Assembly (NCBI GenBank): GCA_016867395.1
Contig: VGJS01000007.1
Coordinates: forward strand, 47,474-111,473
DNA: 64,000 bases
Source: Candidatus Handelsmanbacteria bacterium
GTDB taxonomy: Bacteria > Latescibacterota > UBA2968 > UBA8231
Reading direction: 5' to 3'
The translations under genes and the position numbers were made by a program. Of the stretch, positions 57,529-64,000 are shown one piece after another (positions within the stretch are counted from its first letter, which is position 1; every line of letters starts with the position of its first letter). The notes under the pieces are model-generated. The model was given only the letters and a program-made list of their open reading frames with translations, had not been told where the DNA came from and ran no database searches.

Positions 57529-59703
57529 CTAGTCGGGCCGCAGCACCAGCATGGCCAGGGGGGGCAGGAGCAGCGAGAGGGACCAGGGCCGGCCGTGCCA
57601 GGGCACTTCCTCGGCCTCCAGGCCCCCGTCGTTGCCCCAGTCGCCGCCCCCGTAAAGGGCCGAGTCGGTGTTGATGAGTTCGCGGTAGTACCCGCCCCGG
57701 GGCACCCCCACACGGTAGCCCTCGCGCGGCACGGGGGTGAAGTTACCGGCAAAGACTAGCACCCCTTCGCCCTGGGCTTCGCGGCGCAGGAAGGTGTAGG
57801 CACTGTTTTCGATGTCCTGGCAGTCGAGCCACTCAAACCCTCCGGGGTCGGCGTCGGTGGCGTGCAAGGCCGGGTGGTCCCGGTAGAGCCGGTTCAGGTC
57901 GGCCACCAGGGAGCGCAGACCCTGGTGGGGAGCCTCTTCCAGCAGGTGCCAGTCCAGGCTCTGTTCGCAGCGCCATTCACTCCACTGCCCGAACTCGCCG
58001 CCCATGAATAGCAGCTTCTTGCCCGGATGCCCGTACATCAAGCCGAGGAGCAGGCGCAAATTGGCGAACTTCTGCCAGGCGTCGCCGGGCATCTTGTCGA
58101 GGAGGGAGCGCTTGCCGTGGACCACCTCGTCGTGGGAAAGGGGCAGGACGAAGTTCTCGTGATAGGCGTACAACATGCCAAAGGTGAGGTCGGAGTGGTG
58201 GTACTTGCGGTGGACGGGTTGCTTAGACATGTAGCGCAGCACGTCGTTCATCCAGCCCATGTTCCACTTGAAGCCAAAGCCCAGGCCTCCGACGTGGACC
58301 GGCCGCGAGACCGCCGGCCAGGCAGTGGACTCCTCGGCGATGGTCAGGGCCCCCGGATAGCGGGCGTAGATCTCGGTGTTGAGCTGGCGCAAAAGGTGGA
58401 TGGCCTCCAGGTTCTCGCGGCCCCCGTGCTGGTTGGGGACCCACTGCCCGTGGGGGCGCGAATAGTCGAGGTAGAGCATGGAGGCCACCGCGTCCACCCG
58501 CAGGCCGTCTACATGATAGTGGTCCAGCCAGAAAAGGGCGTTGGCGAGCAGGAAGGTGCGCACCTCGTTGCGGCCAAAGTTGAAGACGTGGGTGTTCCAG
58601 TCGGGGTGGAAGCCCTGGCGGGGGTCGGCGTGTTCGTACAGGCAGGAGCCGTCGAAGGTGGCCAGGCCGTGGCCGTCGGCGGGGAAGTGGCCCGGCACCC
58701 AGTCGATGATCACCCCGATGCCGTGGCGGTGGCAGTGATCCACCAGATAGGCAAAATCCTCGGGCGGGCCGAAACGGGCGCTGGGGGCATAGTACCCGGT
58801 GATCTGGTAGCCCCAGGAGCCGTCGAAGGGGTGTTCGGCGATGGGGAGGAACTGGAGGTGGGTGAAGCCCATCTCCAGGGCGTAGTCCACCAGTTGGTGG
58901 GCCAGGTCGCGGTAGCTGAGGGGGTGGTTGAGTTCGGGTACCCGCCGCCAGGAGCCCAGGTGGACTTCGTAGATAGACAGGGGGGCCCGCCACCAGTCCT
59001 GGCGAACGCGGCGGGACATCCACTCCTGGTCGTTCCAGGTAAAGGCTGGGCGGCGCACCACCGAGGCGCTACGGGGGGGCAGCTCGCTGCCAAAGGCGTA
59101 GGGGTCGGCCTTGAGCAGGAGCCGGCCGTCCTCGGCCAGCAATTCGTACTTGTAGCAGGTTCCCTCGCCCAGGTGGGGCAGAAAGAGTTCCCAGATCCCC
59201 GAGGCGCCCAGGCTGCGCATGGGGTGGCGACGGCCGTCCCATTGGTTGAAATTCCCCACGGCGCTGACCCGCTGGGCATTGGGGGCCCAGACGGCGAAGT
59301 AGACCCCCTCCACTCCGTCCACCTGGCGCAGGTGGGCCCCCAGGTGCTCGTAGGCTTGCAGGTGGGTGCCTTCGTTGAAGAGGTACTGGTCGTAGCCGCT
59401 CAACTGCGGCCAGAAGGAATAGGGGTCGCGCCGGCCCGAGTGCAGCCCCTCCCCGTCCTCCAGGTCCAGCTCATAGGCAAAGGGTTCCTCGCGGCCGGCG
59501 CAGTGGGCCCGAAAGACCCCCTCGGGGTGGATAAGGGTGGCCGGGTACTGCTGATGGGTCCGGCGGTCCACCACGGTGGCAGCCCGGACCCCGGGCAGGA
59601 AGAGGTGTACGGCCACCCCGCCGGGTTCGCGGTGCATGCCCAGGACGCCAAAGGGATCGGGGTGGGCGCCCCCCAGCAGTTCTTCCAGATCGCGCGGGTT
59701 CAT
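57529..59703 (-). CDS. glgB: 1,4-alpha-glucan branching enzyme GlgB
   Basis: Forms alpha-1,6 branches in glycogen. 724 residues, normal length. An N-terminal CBM48 domain ([12 protein letters not shown]) is followed by a GH13 barrel with [18 protein letters not shown] (nucleophile Asp), [10 protein letters not shown] (acid/base Glu) and [13 protein letters not shown]. The ATG at 59703 gives the standard start ([20 protein letters not shown]); the longer frame to 59865 is a shadow of the upstream gene. The start overlaps the permease stop by 4 nt, an unusual operon partner for glycogen metabolism. Confidence 0.95.
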   Translation of the reverse strand: MNPRDLEELLGGAHPDPFGVLGMHREPGGVAVHLFLPGVRAATVVDRRTHQQYPATLIHPEGVFRAHCAGREEPFAYELDLEDGEGLHSGRRDPYSFWPQLSGYDQYLFNEGTHLQAYEHLGAHLRQVDGVEGVYFAVWAPNAQRVSAVGNFNQWDGRRHPMRSLGASGIWELFLPHLGEGTCYKYELLAEDGRLLLKADPYAFGSELPPRSASVVRRPAFTWNDQEWMSRRVRQDWWRAPLSIYEVHLGSWRRVPELNHPLSYRDLAHQLVDYALEMGFTHLQFLPIAEHPFDGSWGYQITGYYAPSARFGPPEDFAYLVDHCHRHGIGVIIDWVPGHFPADGHGLATFDGSCLYEHADPRQGFHPDWNTHVFNFGRNEVRTFLLANALFWLDHYHVDGLRVDAVASMLYLDYSRPHGQWVPNQHGGRENLEAIHLLRQLNTEIYARYPGALTIAEESTAWPAVSRPVHVGGLGFGFKWNMGWMNDVLRYMSKQPVHRKYHHSDLTFGMLYAYHENFVLPLSHDEVVHGKRSLLDKMPGDAWQKFANLRLLLGLMYGHPGKKLLFMGGEFGQWSEWRCEQSLDWHLLEEAPHQGLRSLVADLNRLYRDHPALHATDADPGGFEWLDCQDIENSAYTFLRREAQGEGVLVFAGNFTPVPREGYRVGVPRGGYYRELINTDSALYGGGDWGNDGGLEAEEVPWHGRPWSLSLLLPPLAMLVLRPD

Positions 59704-61523
59704 CGGCAACAGGAGTCCTCGTGGTGGTCGTGGTCGTGATCGTGGTCGTGATCGTGGGCCTCGTCCCCTTCCTCGTCGGCGTCGGCAAAGAGTTCGCCGA
59801 CAAAGGCGCGGGGGCCCTGGCGCAGGAGGGCGGCCAGGAAGAGGGCGGCCACCCCGGCCAGGCACAGGTGCTGCACTCCGGACCAGAACCTCCCGTGGTC
59901 CGGGGCCAGGGGAAAGGTCTCCACCGCGGGCAGGGCTAGGTTGATCAGGTGGCCGAGGGCGATGGCGAGCAGGGCCATCAGCCCGCCAAAAGCCAGGGCG
60001 GCGCGGCGGCCATGCAGGCGGGAGAGCAGGAAGAAGGTGGTGAGATTGGTGGCCGGCCCGGTCAGCAGAAAGGCCAGGGCCGCCCCTGGCGAGACCCCTT
60101 TGTGGATGAGCACCGCGGCCAGGGGGGTGGCCCCGGAGGCGCAGACGTAGGTGGGGATGCCCAAGAGGGCGAAGAAGGCCACTTCGAGCCAGGCGGGCAG
60201 GGCCTGGAACCAGGCGTCGGCGATGAGGGGTTCCACCACCGCGGCCAAGGCCAGTCCCAGGAGAATCCAGGGGGCGGTGACCGCCACCACCTCGCCCAGG
60301 CCCGCGGCCAGGCCGTGCCGCAGGCGATTAAAAGCCCCCTGCCCCTGCGGGTCCAGTTCGAGGGCAGGGGCGGGGGAAGGCGGGATGGCCGGCAACAGGC
60401 GGCCCAGTCCCCAGCCGAGGGCCAGGGCGACAAAGGCGGCGCAGAGCAGGCGGGCCAGGGTGAAGGGGCCGCCCAGCAGCGGCAGGGAGAGCAGCAGGGC
60501 GTCGAGGCTCAGCTCGGGGGTGGCGATGAGAAAGGCCAGGGCCGCGGGGATCGGGATGCCCTGGAGCACCAGGCTGCGGTACACCGGAACCACCCCGCAG
60601 GAGCAGATGGGCAGAGGCAGGCCAAAGGCCATGCCGCGCAGGGCCTGAACTACTGGGGGGCCCTTGCCCAGCCAGGCCACCGAGGCCCTGGGCAGGAAGG
60701 CGTAGATCAGGCCGGCGCTTAGGTAGGCCAGGAGCAGGGCCGGTGCGCTCTCGCGGGCCAGGGCGAGGTAGACCTCGCCCACCTGGGTCAGGGTGGGCCC
60801 GGCATCGGCGGTGATGGCCCACAGGAGGGCCAGACCGCCCAGGGCCCCCAGCCCGGCCTGGAGGCGGGGCGCGCCGGTGTCGCCGGGGCTGATGGGGTAG
60901 GAGCGGTGCATGACCACGTGCAGGAGGGAGCCGCCCACCAGAGCCTGGAAGAAGCTGCGGCCCTGGTGCTCGACGGCGGCGGCCACAGTTTCGCTCAGCC
61001 AGAAGCCAGCCAGGGTGGAGACGGCGATCATCCCCAGGGTGGCCAGGGCCCTGGGCAGGCCGTACAGGGGCCGCACCAGGAACCACACCATCAGCCCCTC
61101 GGGCAGGCGGTGGAGGATGACGGCCATGGGCAACATGCGGTGGGACTCACCCTCCCCCTCGCCGTGGCCGCCCCCAAGGACCAGGCCGTCCATGAAGGCG
61201 TGCAGGGCCAGGGCGGCCAGCCCCAAGAGCAGGGCCACGGCGTGGACCTGGCGGGCCCGGCCGTGCAGGCGGTGTTCGAGCAGGGTGGGGGCCAAGAGGC
61301 CCACCAGGCAGGCCAGGGCCGCCCCCCAGCCGCCCAGGGCCACGCTTTCGGGCAGGACGTGCAGGAGCACCAGGCCGAAGATGGCGACAAAGACAAAACC
61401 GTCCAGGCCGGCCAACAGGGGGCTGGCGAAAGGGGCGGCCCTGGCGGTCTGGTAGAGCAGGGGGCCGGCGGCCAGGGTGAGCAGGCTGGCTGCCAGCAGG
61501 TAAATGCCTGGAATTTCTATCAT
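59700..61523 (-). CDS. ZIP-like/ArsP-family fusion permease with His-rich tail
   Basis: 607 residues. The N-terminal ~220 residues resemble a ZIP metal transporter ([43 protein letters not shown]). Residues 250-560 form an ArsP/YraQ (DUF318) permease with the metal-thiol motif [13 protein letters not shown] and [14 protein letters not shown]. The tail, [18 protein letters not shown], is a repeated His-Asp run ending in two Cys. By family this points to heavy-metal efflux, similar to SO_0444-type Cu/Zn exporters. A two-transporter fusion of this kind is unusual. The ATG at 61523 lacks a good ribosome site. Cotranscribed with glgB. Confidence 0.8.
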   Translation of the reverse strand: MIEIPGIYLLAASLLTLAAGPLLYQTARAAPFASPLLAGLDGFVFVAIFGLVLLHVLPESVALGGWGAALACLVGLLAPTLLEHRLHGRARQVHAVALLLGLAALALHAFMDGLVLGGGHGEGEGESHRMLPMAVILHRLPEGLMVWFLVRPLYGLPRALATLGMIAVSTLAGFWLSETVAAAVEHQGRSFFQALVGGSLLHVVMHRSYPISPGDTGAPRLQAGLGALGGLALLWAITADAGPTLTQVGEVYLALARESAPALLLAYLSAGLIYAFLPRASVAWLGKGPPVVQALRGMAFGLPLPICSCGVVPVYRSLVLQGIPIPAALAFLIATPELSLDALLLSLPLLGGPFTLARLLCAAFVALALGWGLGRLLPAIPPSPAPALELDPQGQGAFNRLRHGLAAGLGEVVAVTAPWILLGLALAAVVEPLIADAWFQALPAWLEVAFFALLGIPTYVCASGATPLAAVLIHKGVSPGAALAFLLTGPATNLTTFFLLSRLHGRRAALAFGGLMALLAIALGHLINLALPAVETFPLAPDHGRFWSGVQHLCLAGVAALFLAALLRQGPRAFVGELFADADEEGDEAHDHDHDHDHDHHEDSCCR

Positions 61524-61575
61524 AGTACAGCTAATCTATATCGCCGGGGGAAAAGGGGCCACCGCCAGGGCCGGC

Positions 61576-61604
61576 TTGCCGCCGGGGGGCCGAGTACATA
61601 TCGT
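61576..61604 (+). promoter_or_regulatory. Predicted promoter of the DprE1-like gene
   Basis: TTGCCG (61576-61581), 17-nt spacer, TATCGT (61599-61604). Only 7 nt separate the -10 from the ATG at 61612, so transcription should begin at or within a base or two of the start codon. No ribosome site is visible, consistent with a leaderless mRNA. Confidence 0.5.
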
Positions 61605-61611
61605 ATTTTAT

Positions 61612-62937
61612 ATGGAGACCACACCCACCGCCGGCTGGGGCCTCTACCCGGTGGTCGAGGCTCGGATCGACCACCCCCGCCACCCCGGAGAACTGATTGG
61701 CCTGGCCCAAAGCGGGCAGCCCCACCTGGCCCAGGGGGCCTGCCGCAGCTACGGTGATGCCTGCCTGTACGAGCGAGTGGTATCCACCCTGCCCCTCCGG
61801 CACCTGCTCGAATTCGACCCGGCCCAGGGCCGGCTGCGTGCCCAGGCCGGCATCACCCTCGACAGCCTGCTGCGCTTCTGCGTGCCGCGCGGCTTTTTCC
61901 CGCCCGTCACCCCTGGTACCAAGTTCCCCACCCTAGGTGGCTGTATCGCCGCGGACGTCCACGGCAAGAACCACCACCGCCAGGGGACCTTGGGCCGCTT
62001 CGTCGAGGAATTGGAGATGGTGCTGGCCGATGGCAGCCAGGTGCGCTGCTCGCGCCGGGAACACCCTGAGCTGTTCCGGGCCACCCTGGGGGGCATGGGC
62101 CTGACCGGCTTCATCTATGCAGCCACCCTGCGTCTCAAGCCCATCGAATCCTCCTATATCTCGGTGCGCACGGTGCGGACCAGGGACTTTGCCGAAGCCT
62201 GCCAACTGATGGTCGAGACTCGGGACGAATACCTCTACTCGGTGGCCTGGATCGACTGCCTGGCTAGGGGCCGGGGTCTGGGCCGCAGCCTGGTGATGCT
62301 GGGCAATCACGCCCCGGCCCGCGGAGATGAGCCTCTGAAGCTGCATTCGTGCAGGCAGCGGCCGGTGCCCTTCAACTTCCCCGAGATCTTCCTCAATCCC
62401 TGGTCGATGCGGGCCTTCAACACCCTTATCTACCGGCACCAGTGGCGGCGGGAGCGGCAGCGCCTAGTCCACTACGATCCCTACTTCTATCCCCTCGACG
62501 CGCTATACCGCTGGAACCGGATCTACGGCCGGCGCGGTTTCTTGCAGTACCAGTTCGCCATCCCCTTTGCCGGGGGCCTGGAGTTGATGCGGGAGATTCT
62601 CGGACACATCGCCGCACAGGGGGCCGGTTCCTTTTTGGCGGTGCTCAAAACCTTTGGCCCCGAGGACGAGGGGGTGCTCTCCTTTCCCCTGCCGGGTTAT
62701 ACCCTGGCCCTGGACTTTCCTCTACGGGGCGGGGGGATCATCCGTTTCCTGCGCCAGCTCAACCGGCTGGTCGCCGGCGCCGGGGGGCGGGTGTACCTGG
62801 CCAAGGACGCCATTCTGGAGGAGGAGGATTTCGCCCGCATGTATCCACGGTTGGAGGAGTTTAGGCGGATCAAGAGGCAGTACGACCCCCACAATCAGTT
62901 CCGCTCCTGTCTGGCGGACCGCCTGGGGTTGCGGTGA
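61612..62937 (+). CDS. FAD-linked oxidoreductase, DprE1-like
   Basis: 441 residues with a PCMH FAD-binding domain (QGACRSYGDACLYE; FPTLGGCIAADVHGKNHH) and a C-terminal substrate domain ending in MYPRLEEFRRIKRQYDPHNQ. This is the DprE1 layout: oxidation of polyprenyl-phospho-ribofuranose at C2, the first half of epimerisation to the arabinofuranose donor. The SDR gene next to it is the matching DprE2. The UbiA-type synthase that makes the lipid substrate is not in the window. The ATG at 61612 is the first conserved Met; a longer frame from 61504 is not supported. Confidence 0.87.
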   Translation: METTPTAGWGLYPVVEARIDHPRHPGELIGLAQSGQPHLAQGACRSYGDACLYERVVSTLPLRHLLEFDPAQGRLRAQAGITLDSLLRFCVPRGFFPPVTPGTKFPTLGGCIAADVHGKNHHRQGTLGRFVEELEMVLADGSQVRCSRREHPELFRATLGGMGLTGFIYAATLRLKPIESSYISVRTVRTRDFAEACQLMVETRDEYLYSVAWIDCLARGRGLGRSLVMLGNHAPARGDEPLKLHSCRQRPVPFNFPEIFLNPWSMRAFNTLIYRHQWRRERQRLVHYDPYFYPLDALYRWNRIYGRRGFLQYQFAIPFAGGLELMREILGHIAAQGAGSFLAVLKTFGPEDEGVLSFPLPGYTLALDFPLRGGGIIRFLRQLNRLVAGAGGRVYLAKDAILEEEDFARMYPRLEEFRRIKRQYDPHNQFRSCLADRLGLR

Positions 62938-63674
62938 GTCGGGCCCTGATCCTGGGGGCCAAGTCGGCCATTGCCCAGGCCCTGGCCCGCCGCCTGGCCG
63001 AGGAGGGCTGGGATTTGGTGTTGGCCGCCCGGCAGAGCGGGCAGTTGGAGCCCTTTGCCGCGGACCTGCGCCTGCGCACCGGTAGGGAAGTGCGGCTGTG
63101 GGAGTTCGAGGTCCTGGAGGGGGGGCAGGTGGAGGGCCTGGCGGCACGGGTGGCGGGCGAATGCGGGCCCTTTGAGCTCGGGGTGCTGGTCTTCGGCTAT
63201 CTGGGGGTGCAGCGCCGCGCCGAGGTGGACCGGGCTGAATTGGCGCGGATTCTGCACACCAACTTCACCGGGGCGGCGCTAGTGCTTAGCGAATTGGCGG
63301 GGTATTTGGAGGGGAAGGGTGGGCCGGGTGGGCTGATCGGTATCAGCTCGGTGGCGGGGGACCGGGGCCGGCAGAGCAACTACGCGTACGGGGCGGCGAA
63401 AGGGGGGTTGTCGTTGTTTTTACAGGGGTTGAGAAACAGACTCGCCTCCAGCCCGGTGCACGTCCTGACCGTCAAACCCGGTTTTGTCGATACCCCGATG
63501 ACCAGGGGCCTGGAGGGGCTCTTCCTAGTGGCCTCGCCGGAAAAGGTTGCCGGCGATATCCTGCGGGCCTATAAAAAGAAGAAAGACATCCTTTATACAC
63601 CCTGGTTCTGGCGTTATATAATGTATTTTATAAAAAATATACCAGAGGGTATCTTTAAGCGCCTTAAGCTATGA
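62934..63674 (+). CDS. SDR reductase, DprE2-like
   Basis: 246 residues. Rossmann motif ALILGAKSAIAQALARRLAE and the YxxxK active site in NYAYGAAKGGLSLF near residue 147, with the upstream Ser in IGISSVAGD. This matches DprE2, which reduces the 2-keto intermediate made by DprE1. GTG start at 62934 overlaps the DprE1-like stop by 4 nt. The last ~35 codons are AT-rich and Lys/Ile/Phe-rich (LRAYKKKKDILYTPWFWR), unlike the rest of the gene, which may reflect a membrane-contacting tail. Confidence 0.87.
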   Translation: MSRALILGAKSAIAQALARRLAEEGWDLVLAARQSGQLEPFAADLRLRTGREVRLWEFEVLEGGQVEGLAARVAGECGPFELGVLVFGYLGVQRRAEVDRAELARILHTNFTGAALVLSELAGYLEGKGGPGGLIGISSVAGDRGRQSNYAYGAAKGGLSLFLQGLRNRLASSPVHVLTVKPGFVDTPMTRGLEGLFLVASPEKVAGDILRAYKKKKDILYTPWFWRYIMYFIKNIPEGIFKRLKL

Positions 63675-63680
63675 GGTCGC

Positions 63681-64000
63681 TCAGGCGCCAAAGAAGAGGC
63701 TCAAGAGCAGGCTGCTGGCCGATCCTCCCAGAATCGCCCCGGCCCAGACCTGGGCCGGGGTGTGGGCCTGGAGCCGGAGCCGGGCCCACATCACCAGGGG
63801 CAGGGAGAGGGACAGGGGCCACAGGCTCCAGCCCGCGGCGGCCAGCACGATTCCCAGGCCGCCGCCCACCCCAGTGGCGTGGATGCTGATTTTCCAGAAG
63901 CGGTCGATCTGCCAGACCAGCAGCGCCATGCCACAGAAGGCGCTGCCGGCGCCCAGCATGGGGGTCGGCGCATTCACCAGCCACAGCACCACCAATCCCG
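63681..64000 (-). CDS. PAP2-like membrane phosphatase (5' part outside window)
   Basis: The C-terminal ~105 residues of a multi-pass membrane protein whose start lies right of the window. RFWKISIHATGVGG and MWARLRLQAHTPAQVWAGAI resemble PAP2-superfamily motifs 2 and 3, with His residues kept and Gln in the usual Asp place, as in several PAP2-like proteins. A lipid phosphatase also accompanies the DprE pathway in mycobacteria, so the context fits. It is convergent with the DprE2-like gene (6 nt apart). Confidence 0.6.
   Translation of the reverse strand, partial: GLVVLWLVNAPTPMLGAGSAFCGMALLVWQIDRFWKISIHATGVGGGLGIVLAAAGWSLWPLSLSLPLVMWARLRLQAHTPAQVWAGAILGGSASSLLLSLFFGA

Noticed and set aside
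58027..59739. A 570-codon open frame opposite glgB
   Set aside because: GC-driven shadow; glgB carries all GH13 motifs on the other strand.
59719..59757. Repeated GTGGTC/GTGATC units resembling a microsatellite or CRISPR-like repeat
   Set aside because: It encodes the His-Asp tail of the permease; units are too short and there are no spacers.

Overview
The window is GC-rich (roughly two thirds G+C) bacterial chromosome with tightly packed, mostly intact genes, one tRNA and no phage, IS or CRISPR signature. The cell is very probably diderm: there are several lipobox lipoproteins, a TolC-type outer-membrane protein, a MlaC-type periplasmic lipid carrier, an MMPL/RND lipid exporter and a LolB/DUF4292-like lipoprotein. 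Two Gfo/Idh/MocA oxidoreductases, a sugar-phosphate-isomerase TIM barrel, VCBS/FG-GAP proteins, a Minf_1886-type protein and a GerW homologue fit an FCB-group or related uncultured lineage (Latescibacterota or Gemmatimonadota-like). That placement is inference, not proof.

Layout. 1-9 kb: translation and DNA repair (prfA, prmC, radA, recA, an NAD-dependent epimerase, recD2, a nucleoside-type MFS permease). 9-12 kb, minus strand: an M24 peptidase followed by metG. 12.2-14.9 kb: two adjacent decayed genes, a PEP-utilising phosphotransferase and an EmrB/QacA-type MFS pump. 14.9-18.4 kb: a UvrA and a diheme cytochrome c. 18.4-30.5 kb: two divergent, paralogous envelope clusters. Each has a small nucleotidyltransferase and a CDP-alcohol phosphotransferase carrying a degenerate nucleotidyltransferase domain. 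The leftward set adds a Wzx/MATE-like flippase. The rightward set continues, through overlapping start and stop codons, into a YbhN/AglD-like membrane protein, TolC, DUF3047, MlaC and an HpnN-like MMPL exporter. I read the rightward set as a complete make-and-export system for an unidentified CDP-alcohol-derived lipid or polyol phosphodiester; it is the most interesting object here.

30.5-46.8 kb: tRNA-Gly, a giant TPR/FG-GAP lipoprotein, PBP1A, a leftward MotE-like envelope operon, a ytfI-ytfJ (DUF2953-GerW) pair, a YdjM-like protein with rlmN, an M23 peptidase, a Minf_1886 protein, LarC and a TIM-barrel isomerase. 46.8-57.5 kb: an oligopeptide ABC transporter whose two permeases are split between loci, two Gfo/Idh/MocA genes around a DEDDy exonuclease, two envelope lipoproteins, and a cyclic-nucleotide-binding protein with a degenerate receiver. 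57.5-64 kb: glgB coupled to a ZIP-ArsP fusion permease with a His-rich tail, then a DprE1/DprE2-like pair facing a partial PAP2-like gene, which suggests polyprenyl-phospho-pentofuranose chemistry.

Several intergenic regions carry a recurrent promoter of the form TTGAC(A/G/T), 17-18 nt, TANCTT or TATC(A/G)T. Clear hairpin terminators follow recA, the tRNA and the RNase D-like gene.
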